Source: Aureococcus anophagefferens (lineage: Eukaryota; Sar; Pelagophyceae; Pelagomonadales; Pelagomonadaceae). Taken from it: a stretch of DNA of 64,000 bases. Positions 44,386 through 52,567 of the stretch are shown here, piece by piece. Numbering within the stretch: the stretch's first letter is position 1; every line of letters starts with the position of its first letter. Position numbers and translations under genes: made by a program. The stretch covers positions 1,806,379 through 1,870,378 of the forward strand of contig NW_008705567.1 in NCBI RefSeq assembly GCF_000186865.1, written 5' to 3'. The notes beneath the pieces are model-generated. The model saw only the letters and a list, made by a program, of their open reading frames with translations. It did not search any database and was not told the DNA's origin.

Positions 44386-45828
44386 TCACGCGGTCCCGCT
44401 ACCGGGCGACGCTCGGCCTCTCGCGCTCGTCCCGTTCGCGAGCGCCGTGTAGCGCGTCGCGTAGGGCACGCACGGCGGGAGCAACGGCGGGGGAAACCGC
44501 ACGGGCGAAACCGGCGGCGTCAGCGGGAAGGCGGCCAGCGGCGGCGGCGGCGGCAGCGGGAAGCCGGCCAGCGGCGGCGGCGGCGGCGGCGGGAACCCAA
44601 AGGGCGGCGGGGGCGGCGGCGGCAGGAGCGGCGGAAAGGGGAGCGCCAGCATGGGCGGCGTCGTCAGCGGGGTGCCGCTGGTCTTCGGCCGGCGCGAGCG
44701 GCGCCCCGCTCGCTCGTCCGCCGCGTCGCAGAGGCCGGCCCCGCGCGCGACGGGATCGTGCGCGAAGGCGCAGGCCGCGCCCATGGGGCAGCCGCCCGCG
44801 TAGACCCAGGCCCGGCAGGGCTCGGCGCCGATCGGCGGCCGGGGCCAGCACGGCGCCGGCCTGTGCTGCGACACGAAAATTTTGATCCGCCGCTCCTCGC
44901 TCATGCGCTTCGGCGCGCCCCCCCGCTCGGCCTCGGCCTCCTCGCGGCGCCGCTGCCACGCGCGCACGCGCCGCGCCTCGGCGTCCACGGCCGCGCCGCG
45001 TCGGCCCGCGGCCTCGTCCCGGGCCTCGGCCGCCGCGTCGGCCCGGAGCCGCGCCGCCGCGTCGGCCTCGGCGCGCGCCGCCGCGGCCGTCTCCGCCTCG
45101 GCGCGCGCGGACGCGGCCCAGCCCCAGCCCTTGGCGTCCGCCGGCGCCGCGGCCGGTGTCGCGGCGGCCCACACGGGGTCCAGCTCCTGCGCGCCGACGA
45201 CGCCGGCCGCGGCGCTCGGCTCCTGCTCCTCGGGCACCTGGAGCGTTTCGAGCACCGTCGCGAGCTGGTCGAGGACGTCGCAGGAGGGCTCGCGCCGGTG
45301 CCGCGGCGGATCGACGGGCGGCGGCTCGACCCGCACCGGCTCTCGCTCGACCGGCGGCTCTTCCTCGACCCGCGGCGGCGGCGCGCGCGGCTCGCGCGCG
45401 AGCGCGTCGGCGATGGTGAGGAGGTCCGCGACGCCGGGCTTCTTCTTGAACTGAAACTCCCTGCCGCCGATGGTGACGACCTTGCGCGGCGGGGGCGAAG
45501 GGGGGGGCTGGGCCCAGGCGGCGCCCTTCTTGCGCGCGGCCGGCGAAGACGCTGGCGAGAGATCGAATCCGAGGTCGTCGACGGAGCTCGACGCGGACAC
45601 GCGGTTCACGAGGAGGCTCGGCGCGTCGTGCTTCTCGACGTACCTCCGAAAGCGGATGATTTCGCCGATTTTGAGGCCGAGGCCTTTCAACAGCGCGTCG
45701 TTGTCCGCGATTTCTCCGAGGACGTCGTCGTCGATTTCTTCGGCTAGGAAGCGAGGCAGATGATGGGTCATGTTGAGCGCCTCGAGCATGGCGTGGAGAC
45801 GAGTGTTCGTGCCCCCCGGGGCCGACAT
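44386..45828 (-). CDS. SAM-like and CCCH zinc-finger protein
   Basis: 480 aa from the Met at 45828. The N-terminal SAM-like domain (about 8-68: LHAMLEALNMTHHLPRFLAEEIDDDVLGEIA, LGLKIGEIIRFRRYV) is closely related to that of its neighbour at 42211. After a disordered acidic/Pro region and a charged Ala/Glu/Arg helix (about 235-310) comes a single CCCH finger near 337-355 (CRAWVYAGGCPMGAACAFAH, spacing C-x8-C-x5-C-x3-H), the kind that binds RNA. The C-terminus is a long run of Pro blocks broken by Leu, Phe or Ala. Probably an RNA-associated protein that could meet the RING proteins through SAM-SAM contacts. Confidence 0.8.
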   Translation of the reverse strand: MSAPGGTNTRLHAMLEALNMTHHLPRFLAEEIDDDVLGEIADNDALLKGLGLKIGEIIRFRRYVEKHDAPSLLVNRVSASSSVDDLGFDLSPASSPAARKKGAAWAQPPPSPPPRKVVTIGGREFQFKKKPGVADLLTIADALAREPRAPPPRVEEEPPVEREPVRVEPPPVDPPRHRREPSCDVLDQLATVLETLQVPEEQEPSAAAGVVGAQELDPVWAAATPAAAPADAKGWGWAASARAEAETAAAARAEADAAARLRADAAAEARDEAAGRRGAAVDAEARRVRAWQRRREEAEAERGGAPKRMSEERRIKIFVSQHRPAPCWPRPPIGAEPCRAWVYAGGCPMGAACAFAHDPVARGAGLCDAADERAGRRSRRPKTSGTPLTTPPMLALPFPPLLPPPPPPPFGFPPPPPPPLAGFPLPPPPPLAAFPLTPPVSPVRFPPPLLPPCVPYATRYTALANGTSARGRASPGSGTA

Positions 45829-45970
45829 CGTCGGGCTTTATGGGACCCGGCAGAGTGTGACGGCCGACGGATGCGGCCTCAGAGAGAGCGTTTCGAGCTC
45901 GGACTTTCACATGAGTTCAAGTCCGTCACCGTCAATTCACCGTCGCGGGGGCGCCGGACTGGCGGCACGC

Positions 45971-47020
45971 TTAGAACCCGGTCCAGTCGAGGGGCGAGGG
46001 CGGGATCGGGGCCTGGGGCGCGCCGGCGGCCAGCGGCCGGAGCATGGACTCGAAGGACTCGACGGCGACCGCGGGCCGGAGGGCCGGCTGCCGCATGCGC
46101 GACTCGAGCCACGAGCCCGCGGACGCCGCGTCGAGCGCCCGCCGCGGCGGGTCGCCGGGCTGCCACAGCGACCCGCCGCCCCGGTGCTGCCGCGACGGCG
46201 CGGCCTCGGCGGCCGGGCGGCGGGGCCGCGAGACGGGCGCGGGCGTCGGCGCCTCCGCGGGCGCGACTTGCGTCCGCTTGCGCTCGCGCTGCCGCTCCTT
46301 CTTCGCGGCTTTCGCTGCGGCGCGCCGCGCCTGAACGGCCGCGCGTCGTTGCGCTTCCGCTTCGGCCTCCGCGCGGCGCCGCGATTCCGCCGCGACCGTC
46401 GCGCGGCGTCGCGATTCCGCCGCGGCCGTCGCCCGCGCGTCCGCGCGCGCCGCGTCCGGAGTGACCGAAGCCGGTCCGCGCGGCCGCGCCGACGCCTCGC
46501 GCCGCGGAACCGCGACGCCCGCGCCGCCCCACGCGGGGGCCCGGTCCGCCTCGAAGGGCTTCATCGTCGCCGTGTCGAGCACGAGCTTGACGTCGGCGCG
46601 GCAGCTCGGGCACGTCGTCGACGTGCTGCTCTTGAGTATGAGCTGTTTGCACCACCCGAGCCAGCAGCGCCGGCAGAATTCGTGGCCGCCCGCGCAGTCG
46701 ACGCGGACCGGGTTCGCGAGCTCGTCGAAGCAGATCGCGCACGATCGCTCGTCGTCGTCTTCCGCGCGCGCGCCGTCGTCGACCGTCGGCGTCACGACCG
46801 CCGCGGCCCTCGAGGTCACGGGCGAGGAAGACGTTTGACGATTTTTGATCGCCTCTTTGAATCGCTTTCGCGGGCCGAGCGGCGGGATGAGCTCCTTGAT
46901 GTCGTCGTCGTCGAGGAACTCGCAACATTTGATATCGAGTTCTTCCGCTTCGAACTTTGAAATGAATCGCGTCAGCTCGAGACCCGCGAGTAGGGACGCG
47001 AGTTCGTTACAAGACGACAT
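45971..47020 (-). CDS. SAM-like and RING-finger protein, second copy
   Basis: 349 aa. The N-terminal SAM-like domain (about 4-62: ELASLLAGLELTRFISKFEAEELDIKCCEFL, IPPLGPRKRFKEAI) precedes a RING finger at about 93-140 (CAICFDEL, VDCAGGHEFCRRCWLGW, CPSCRADV), nearly the same as in the 42211 gene. A basic helix rich in Arg/Lys/Ala (KAAKKERQRERKR) follows, then a disordered tail. It is shorter than its relative because the long Ala helix is missing. Composition of the SAM and RING part is a little less GC-rich. Probable E3 ubiquitin ligase; the substrate is unknown. Confidence 0.82.
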   Translation of the reverse strand: MSSCNELASLLAGLELTRFISKFEAEELDIKCCEFLDDDDIKELIPPLGPRKRFKEAIKNRQTSSSPVTSRAAAVVTPTVDDGARAEDDDERSCAICFDELANPVRVDCAGGHEFCRRCWLGWCKQLILKSSTSTTCPSCRADVKLVLDTATMKPFEADRAPAWGGAGVAVPRREASARPRGPASVTPDAARADARATAAAESRRRATVAAESRRRAEAEAEAQRRAAVQARRAAAKAAKKERQRERKRTQVAPAEAPTPAPVSRPRRPAAEAAPSRQHRGGGSLWQPGDPPRRALDAASAGSWLESRMRQPALRPAVAVESFESMLRPLAAGAPQAPIPPSPLDWTGF

Positions 47021-47174
47021 GAGATCGGCCGCGGCGGCGCCGGGTCGAGCAAATACCGGTAGAACGATCGAGGTCCGGGCGGCCAGGTCCTCCGCGCTCG
47101 GCGGACAACTCGGCCGACCGGTAGGCTACCGGTCCAAGGACTGGCAAAATCACCCCTGTTGACCGGGCTCAACA

Positions 47175-48215
47175 TTAAGAACCCTTGAGCGCCGCCTCCG
47201 CGGCGTCGAGCAACGCGCCGGCGTCATCGTCCGCGACGTCGAGCTCCGCGAGCATCGCGGCCGTCGCGGCGCGGCCCGGCGCGAGGAGCGCGTCCAGCGA
47301 CGCGCCCTCGAGGCCGAGGCACTCGACGGCGCCGCGGCAGCGGTCGAGGCCCAGGCTCGCGAGCAGGCCCGCGACGTCGCCGACGGCCGGCGGCGGCGGC
47401 GGCGGCGGCGCGGTCGGCGCGGCGGCGGCGGCCGGCGGCGGGTCCCGCGGCGCCTCGAAGAGCACGTCCGTCCGCAGGACGTACTTGACGCCCGCGACGA
47501 CCTCGCACCCCGCGTGGAACAGGCCGTGCTCGAAGAGCACGACCCTCCCGACGCGCGGCGCGACGGCCGCGGGGCTCGACGCGGGCGCCGCGGCGTCGAG
47601 GAACGCCGTGTCGCCGCCCTCGAAGCCGTCCGTCAGGTAGACCAACACGGTCACCAGACTCCGCCGGTCCGGCGGGTAGTCCACGACGAGGTCGTAGTGC
47701 GGCTCGAAGCGCTCGCCCGGCGCGTAGCGCAGCACGCGGAGCCGCTCGTTGAGGCCCAGCGGCGGCCGCTCGCCGCGCGAGTCCGCGAAGGCCGCCAGCG
47801 CGGCGCCCGCGCGCGCCTCGAGCCGCGCCCAGAGGCCGTCGCTCACGCCGGCGTCGTGGAAGACGCCGAGCGAGTAGTTGCGCGGGTTCTGGATGGCGAC
47901 GCTGTAGCCCTCGCCCGCCGCCTCGGTGACCTTTTGCAGCTTCGTCGCGTCGCCGTGGACCGCGACGAGCGACGCGCACTCCGCGGCGCTCAGGACGCCG
48001 TCGAGCACGAGCGCGAGGCACTCGGAGCTCGCGCGGCCGGCCTGCGACACGCGCCGCGGCAGCGCGACGTCGAAGGCTGTCGATGACGACGACGCGCACG
48101 CGCTGGCGCCGGACGACACTGGCGTCGCTGCGACGCTGGGCGACGCCGGCATCGCTGCGATGTTCTGGGGAAGCATCGCTGCTGGCGCCGGCATCGAGCC
48201 AGCCGACACGCACAT
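47175..48215 (-). CDS. Prolyl 4-hydroxylase-type dioxygenase with C-terminal SAM-like domain
   Basis: 346 aa from the Met at 48215. The P4Hc fold (about 60-250) shows LDGVLSAAECASLVA, RYAPGERFEPHYDLVVDY (iron HxD near residue 172), SLVTVLVYLTDGFEGGDTAFL, and FEHGLFHAGCEVVAGVKYVLRTDVLF with the second His near 232 and the 2-oxoglutarate Lys. All ligands are present, so it should be active. A Pro/Ala linker leads to about 60 residues, VAGLLASLGLDRCRGAVECL ... LLAPGRAATAAMLAELDV, that fit a SAM domain. A hydroxylase joined to SAM next to three other SAM genes is unusual. The N-terminus is low complexity. Confidence 0.8.
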   Translation of the reverse strand: MCVSAGSMPAPAAMLPQNIAAMPASPSVAATPVSSGASACASSSSTAFDVALPRRVSQAGRASSECLALVLDGVLSAAECASLVAVHGDATKLQKVTEAAGEGYSVAIQNPRNYSLGVFHDAGVSDGLWARLEARAGAALAAFADSRGERPPLGLNERLRVLRYAPGERFEPHYDLVVDYPPDRRSLVTVLVYLTDGFEGGDTAFLDAAAPASSPAAVAPRVGRVVLFEHGLFHAGCEVVAGVKYVLRTDVLFEAPRDPPPAAAAAPTAPPPPPPPAVGDVAGLLASLGLDRCRGAVECLGLEGASLDALLAPGRAATAAMLAELDVADDDAGALLDAAEAALKGS

Positions 48216-48429
48216 CGTCGCCACAAGCCAGATTCAAGGCTGCAACAACTCGATGTTGAACCACGCCTCCCGACGCCTAGCACGATTAGAGCGCCGACGC
48301 GTCTCTCCCAGCAGCGCCGACGCGTCTCTCCCAACTTACCCAGCTGGCAGACGAAGAGGGAGTACGCTCCCCACCGCGCGCCGCGCCCGCCCGCCGCCCG
48401 CGCCCGCGTCCGCTCGCCTCGTCGCGTCA

Positions 48430-48828
48430 TCATGACCTCGACTGTTGTCGCTGGACGAGCGCCTCGTTGACGGCCTGCGGCGGCGCAAACACAGTCACGC
48501 AACGGCGCGTCTCGCGCGGGCGCGGTAGGCGCGCGTTCATGCAGTCGACGTAACGATCGATGCAGTTCGCGAGGCACATCTGCTCGTTGCGGTCGAGCTG
48601 GCCCGAGCCCTTGCCCGTGGCGCACTTCGCGAAGCACTTCTCCGTCATCTTCGTCATGAGCTCGCGCTGCGCTTGCTCGTTCACTTGCGAGCGCAGCTAC
48701 GGAACGCAGGGGGCTCGGCCGTCGGCGGCGCCGGGGCGGGCGCGCGGCGGTCGCGCGCGGTGCGCGCGTCGCCGCGCGGTCGCGCGTCGCACCTGCTGCA
48801 GCGCCTGGGCCTGCTCCTCGGCGCTCAT
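48430..48828 (-). CDS. TIM13: Mitochondrial small Tim chaperone, Tim13 type
   Basis: Exons 48828-48793 (only 36 bp) and 48696-48430, joined by a 96-bp GT-AG intron, give 100 aa. MSAEEQAQALQQ followed by LRSQVNEQAQRELMTKMTEKCF matches Tim13. The twin CX3C motifs are CFAKC and CLANC, with GQLDRNEQMCLANCIDRYVD between and after them. Small Tims form hexamers in the intermembrane space and escort hydrophobic precursors to TIM22 or SAM. The C-terminal tail beyond residue 65 is longer and more basic than usual. The short first exon was found only by matching the family N-terminus. Confidence 0.88.
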
Positions 48829-48906
48829 CGTGGTGCGCGGCGGCCTGGCTCGCCGAGGTGGTGCTCTCCGAGAAGTTCGAGGTTGCAGGGCACCTTAGGC
48901 CTCCCC

Positions 48907-50360
48907 TCAGAGGTCGAAGCGGGCCTTGTAGGCGGCGAAGCGGGCGTTGATGGCGTCCTTCTCGAGGCCGAAGTCGCGGCAGTCGTACTTGTGGTGGCCC
49001 GCGCGGCCGTCGCGCTTGTTCGCGTCGAGGTAGGCCTGCATCTTCGCGACGGTCGCGTCGCTGAGGTCCTTGCCCGCGAAGGCGTAGATCTCGCGGACGT
49101 TGGCGATGGGGTCCGCGACGAGGTCCGTCATCTTGAGGTCGTGGATGTCGGCGTCGGGCGCCTTTTTACGGAAGTCGAGGGACGCGTCGACCATGCGGCC
49201 GAGGTACTCGACGATCTTCGACTCGAAGCCGAACGGCGACTTGCCGCTTTCGGGCGCGTCGACGCGGTGGACGACCTTCCAGACGTTGGCGAGGAGGGAG
49301 CAGAGGGACGTCGCGACGGCGACGGGCTCGCGGTGGAGGCAGACGACCTTGGCGTCCGGGAGCGCCTTGAAGAGCGAGCCGAGCGAGAAGAGGTGCGCCG
49401 GGTCCTTTAGGAGCCAGTCCCTCGGGTCGTCGAGCCCCTTGGCCCCGCAGGCCTTGACGACGCCGAGCTGGGCCTTGTAGAACGCGTAGTCGCGGTCCCG
49501 GTCCGCCTCGTCGTCCATCCACGCGTCGAGGCGGTCCGTGAGGCCGAAGACCCACCAGAGCACGTAGGGCGCGCCGCACCCGTTCTCGAGCGCCGTGCGG
49601 CACTCCGTCGGGCCGGCCCAGTGCTCGTAGTGGATGTGCTTCGTCTTGTCGAACATGTACTGCTGGCCGCCCAGCAGGCCCTCCGTCAGCCCCGCGACGG
49701 CCCTCGCCGTCGACGGCCCGCCGACGGCGCACGGCGTCGTCGCGTCCGGCGCCGCGAGCTGGCGCCACGTGTCGCCGTCGCAGGCCAGGAGCTCCAGGAG
49801 CAGCGTCGTGCCGGACCGCGGCGGGCCCACGATGACGAGCGGCGACCCGACGGGCGCCTCGTCGATCTTCGGGTTCGCGAACCGCGCGGCCGTGACGTGG
49901 AGGTCCGCGACGAGCTGCCGCGTGAGGCGCCGCTCGAGCACGAGGATGGAGCCCGTGCCCAGGCGCAGGTCGCGGCCGCCGGCGACGCAGCCCGCGAGCG
50001 TCTTGTCGTCGTCCATGCGCGCGCACGCGTCGATCGCGGCCTGCAGCCGCTCGTCGATGCGCTCCCACGTCACGTGGTAGCACTCGTTGCTCAGGCCGCT
50101 CGCGGCCAGCGCCTTGCGCCGCAGCTTCGCCGGCGTCACCTTCCAGCGCAGCAGCGACACGGCGCTCAGCACGCCCGTCGCCACGAGCCACCGGTCCAGG
50201 AAATCCGCCAAAGGGATGAGCACCTACGACGCGGGCTGCCTCGGATGCTCATTTCGTGGACGCGAGGACGCCGCGCCCGCGCGCTGCCCGCGATCCAGGT
50301 CTGCCGCTCCACGTTCTTCGCCACCACGGGCACGCTCTGGACGACGGGCGGCGCGCTCAT
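48907..50360 (-). CDS. Sulfotransferase-family protein
   Basis: Exons 50360-50292 and 50223-48907, joined by a 68-bp GC-AG intron (461 aa). The N-terminus may hold a membrane anchor (VLIPLADFLDRWLVATGVLSAV). The 5'-phosphosulfate loop is VIVGPPRSGTTLLLELLA near residue 154, and KVVCLHREPVAVATSLCSL is the 3'-phosphate site. WLLKDPAHLFSLGSLF and YPDAKV-like segments fit the Sulfotransfer_3 group, which moves sulfate from PAPS to lipids, sugars or small molecules. Together with the SLC35B gene at 6-7 kb and the sulfotransferase at 55.9 kb it suggests active sulfation in this organism. Confidence 0.85.
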
Positions 50361-50453
50361 GGCGTCCTCTGCGAGACGTCGACGACGTCGCGAATGCGGT
50401 CACGAATTATATCGGGGCAGCTTGCCCTGCTCGTTGCAGGGCATTAAAGCGAC

Positions 50454-51758
50454 ATGGTGCGCCTCGGGCTGGCCGCGCTCGTCGCGGCCGCCGTCCACGC
50501 CTCGCGCCGGCCGCTGCCGCCGGGCTTCGCGCTGTGCCGCGGACCGAAGCAGGTCAAGTACAGCGCGGCGTGGCTCGCGTCGCGGAAGCTGCTGGCGGCG
50601 CTGCCCGAGAGCTTCCTGAACACGTCGCGCCTCGCGAAGCCGGGCACGATGATGGAGGCGGCGTCGTTCCTGCTGCTCGAGGGCCCGCCGGGTCTGCCCG
50701 GGCCGAGGGCGCTCAAGACGCTGGACCTGCTCGACTTCTACGTCGAGCACCTCAGCTGGTACGAGCGGCGGCTCCTCGTCGCGGGCAAGCACTTGGGCAA
50801 GGACGCGGGCCGGGCGCCCGTGGCCTACGGGCGGCGCGTCATGGGCGCGCGCGTCGACCGCGGCACGGCGGCGTTCACCGACCGCCGCCCGCCGCCCGGC
50901 GGCGTCGCGGTCATGCCCTTTTACGCCGCGGGCCAGGGCCAGGGCCCGAGCAGCCGGAGTCTAAGGGCGTCGTACCTCAACGCGACCCTGGCCTCCGTGC
51001 GGGCGACGCTCACGCGCGACGTCGTCGTGGCCGTGACGAACAGGGGCGACCTGGACACGGCGCTCGCCCACGGGCCGTTGCTCGACGCGCTCTACCTCCC
51101 GGACCTGCCCGACCCCAACAAATTGGGCGCGGCGACGCTCATCGCGCTCGCCCGCCTCGTCGCCGCGCCCCGGGGCGGCGCCGACCCGCTCCAGCGCGAC
51201 GGCTGGCTCTACGACTTTTCCGGGACGAGCCGGCGGCGCTGGGCCGAATCGTCCGACGCGGGCTTCGTCGGCTCGTACCGGGCCCGCGAGACGGGCGCGG
51301 TCCCCGCCGCCTGGCGCGACGCGGCCTGGGTCTACTACACGGAGAGCGACCAGATCGTGCGGGCGCGAGGCGCGGCCGACCTGCTGGCCGCGGCGGAGGC
51401 GGCGGACGTCCTCGTGCTGCCGCACCGGGCCGTGCCGATGCCGCTGCCCGAGGACTTCCCGGAAACGCGGCTCGACGCGCGCGAGCGGGCCGCGCTCCTC
51501 GGGACGCCGGAGCTCGTCGACAACGCGCGCTGGGGCGCCGCGGCGCTCGACCGCGCGGCCGACTCGTGCTGCTTCGACCGCGCGGAGGACGCGTGCACGC
51601 ACAAGAACGCGCGGCCCGTCGACGAGCTCCGCGAGTCCACGTCGCTGCTCCGCGGCGACGACGGCGGCTTCGCCATCGTCCCCGGCGAGGGCAACTTCCT
51701 CAAGATGGCGTTCCGCACGTGCCGGCACACGCGCGGGCGCTGCGGCGGCGGCGCGTAA
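50454..51758 (+). CDS. Secretory-pathway protein, glycosyltransferase-like, unknown
   Basis: 434 aa, intronless, with a signal peptide (MVRLGLAALVAAAVHAS). Strand-helix segments include VAVMPFYAAGQG, SVRATLTRDVVVAVTNRGDLDTAL, LYLPDLPDPNKLGAATLIALARL, and WVYYTESDQIVRARGAADLL. A YTExDQ motif at the end of a strand is often seen in uncharacterised algal proteins with a GT-A-like look. Near the C-terminus, paired cysteines (SCCFDRAEDAC, CRHTRGRC) suggest disulfides. No named family is assigned. The start is 93 bp from the divergent sulfotransferase gene. Confidence 0.6.
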   Translation: MVRLGLAALVAAAVHASRRPLPPGFALCRGPKQVKYSAAWLASRKLLAALPESFLNTSRLAKPGTMMEAASFLLLEGPPGLPGPRALKTLDLLDFYVEHLSWYERRLLVAGKHLGKDAGRAPVAYGRRVMGARVDRGTAAFTDRRPPPGGVAVMPFYAAGQGQGPSSRSLRASYLNATLASVRATLTRDVVVAVTNRGDLDTALAHGPLLDALYLPDLPDPNKLGAATLIALARLVAAPRGGADPLQRDGWLYDFSGTSRRRWAESSDAGFVGSYRARETGAVPAAWRDAAWVYYTESDQIVRARGAADLLAAAEAADVLVLPHRAVPMPLPEDFPETRLDARERAALLGTPELVDNARWGAAALDRAADSCCFDRAEDACTHKNARPVDELRESTSLLRGDDGGFAIVPGEGNFLKMAFRTCRHTRGRCGGGA

Positions 51759-51802
51759 ATTTTGTTGCATGTCAACTTGAAGTCTGAGGGGGCTGCTTGA
51801 CG

Positions 51803-52567
51803 ATGAGCGCCATCCTCGACGCATTCGAGATCCGCTGGCAGCCTCTGCTGGGCTGTGTCGGCCTCGGCTTGCTCTGGTGCCAAGACAAGGATGAGCGGAA
51901 GATGGTCATGGGCGCCGGCGCCGTGCTCGTCGTCGCCCTCGGTCGCATCGCGATGGACGGCGCCGACTGGATGTCCTTGACGGCCGTGTGTAGTGTAGCT
52001 GGTTATACGCTCTTCGAGCGTTTCACAAAACTACCCGGAAAAATGGAGCCCGAAGGCGTGTGGACCGCGCCGACGAAGCCCGCACAGCCGTCCGAGGGCC
52101 GAAAGGCATTCGCGCGGCTCTGCGCCGGCGGCCAGGTCTACTCCGGCGATCCGCCGAAGGCCGTCGACCACACAGTAGGCGATGCCATCGTGATCGAGGC
52201 CGTCGCCGCCGCGGCGCCGCCGAATCTCCGGGCGCTCACGGAAACGGCGCTTCTGAATTTCGGGCCCCGGCTGCTCTGCGCGCTCGCGTCCGAGTTCCAG
52301 GTCGCCTTCTTCCTGAGCGGAGCGCGCTACGTCGCCATCCCCGGCGCGCACCTGCGCCACGTCGTCGTCGCCGTCGCGACGGACGGCTCGGGTGACGACG
52401 CGCCGACGTTCGTCGTCGGCCTCCTCGCCGCCGGCAACGACATCTTCGAAGGCCGCTGGCACTACCGCTGCGGCCCGCCGCGAGCGAACCGCAAAGAGAC
52501 GCTCGACGACGCCGAGTTCGCGACGTGGTGGGCCACGGAGGGACGCGCGCTCCTGCTCATGGCTTAA
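51803..52567 (+). CDS. Protein of unknown function with N-terminal membrane segments
   Basis: 254 aa from the ATG at 51803. Two or three hydrophobic segments (LLGCVGLGLLW, MGAGAVLVVALGRIAM, SLTAVCSVAGYTLF) are followed by a soluble domain of about 170 residues with strands FQVAFFLSGARYVAIPG and HVVVAVATDG, ending near EFATWWATEGRALLLMA. No family recognised. The last 11 bases overlap the end of the convergent gene at 52557-54158. Confidence 0.55.
   Translation: MSAILDAFEIRWQPLLGCVGLGLLWCQDKDERKMVMGAGAVLVVALGRIAMDGADWMSLTAVCSVAGYTLFERFTKLPGKMEPEGVWTAPTKPAQPSEGRKAFARLCAGGQVYSGDPPKAVDHTVGDAIVIEAVAAAAPPNLRALTETALLNFGPRLLCALASEFQVAFFLSGARYVAIPGAHLRHVVVAVATDGSGDDAPTFVVGLLAAGNDIFEGRWHYRCGPPRANRKETLDDAEFATWWATEGRALLLMA

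Noticed and set aside
48060..48200. GCATCGCTG-type repeats in the 5' part of the P4H gene
   Set aside because: Simple-sequence drift in an Ala/Met/Pro-rich N-terminal coding region, with no separate element.
50224..50291. Sulfotransferase intron as an introner
   Set aside because: It ends CGTCGTAG, somewhat like the short family, but the flanks (GCGGGCAG and GTGCTCAT) are not duplicates and the inner blocks are missing.
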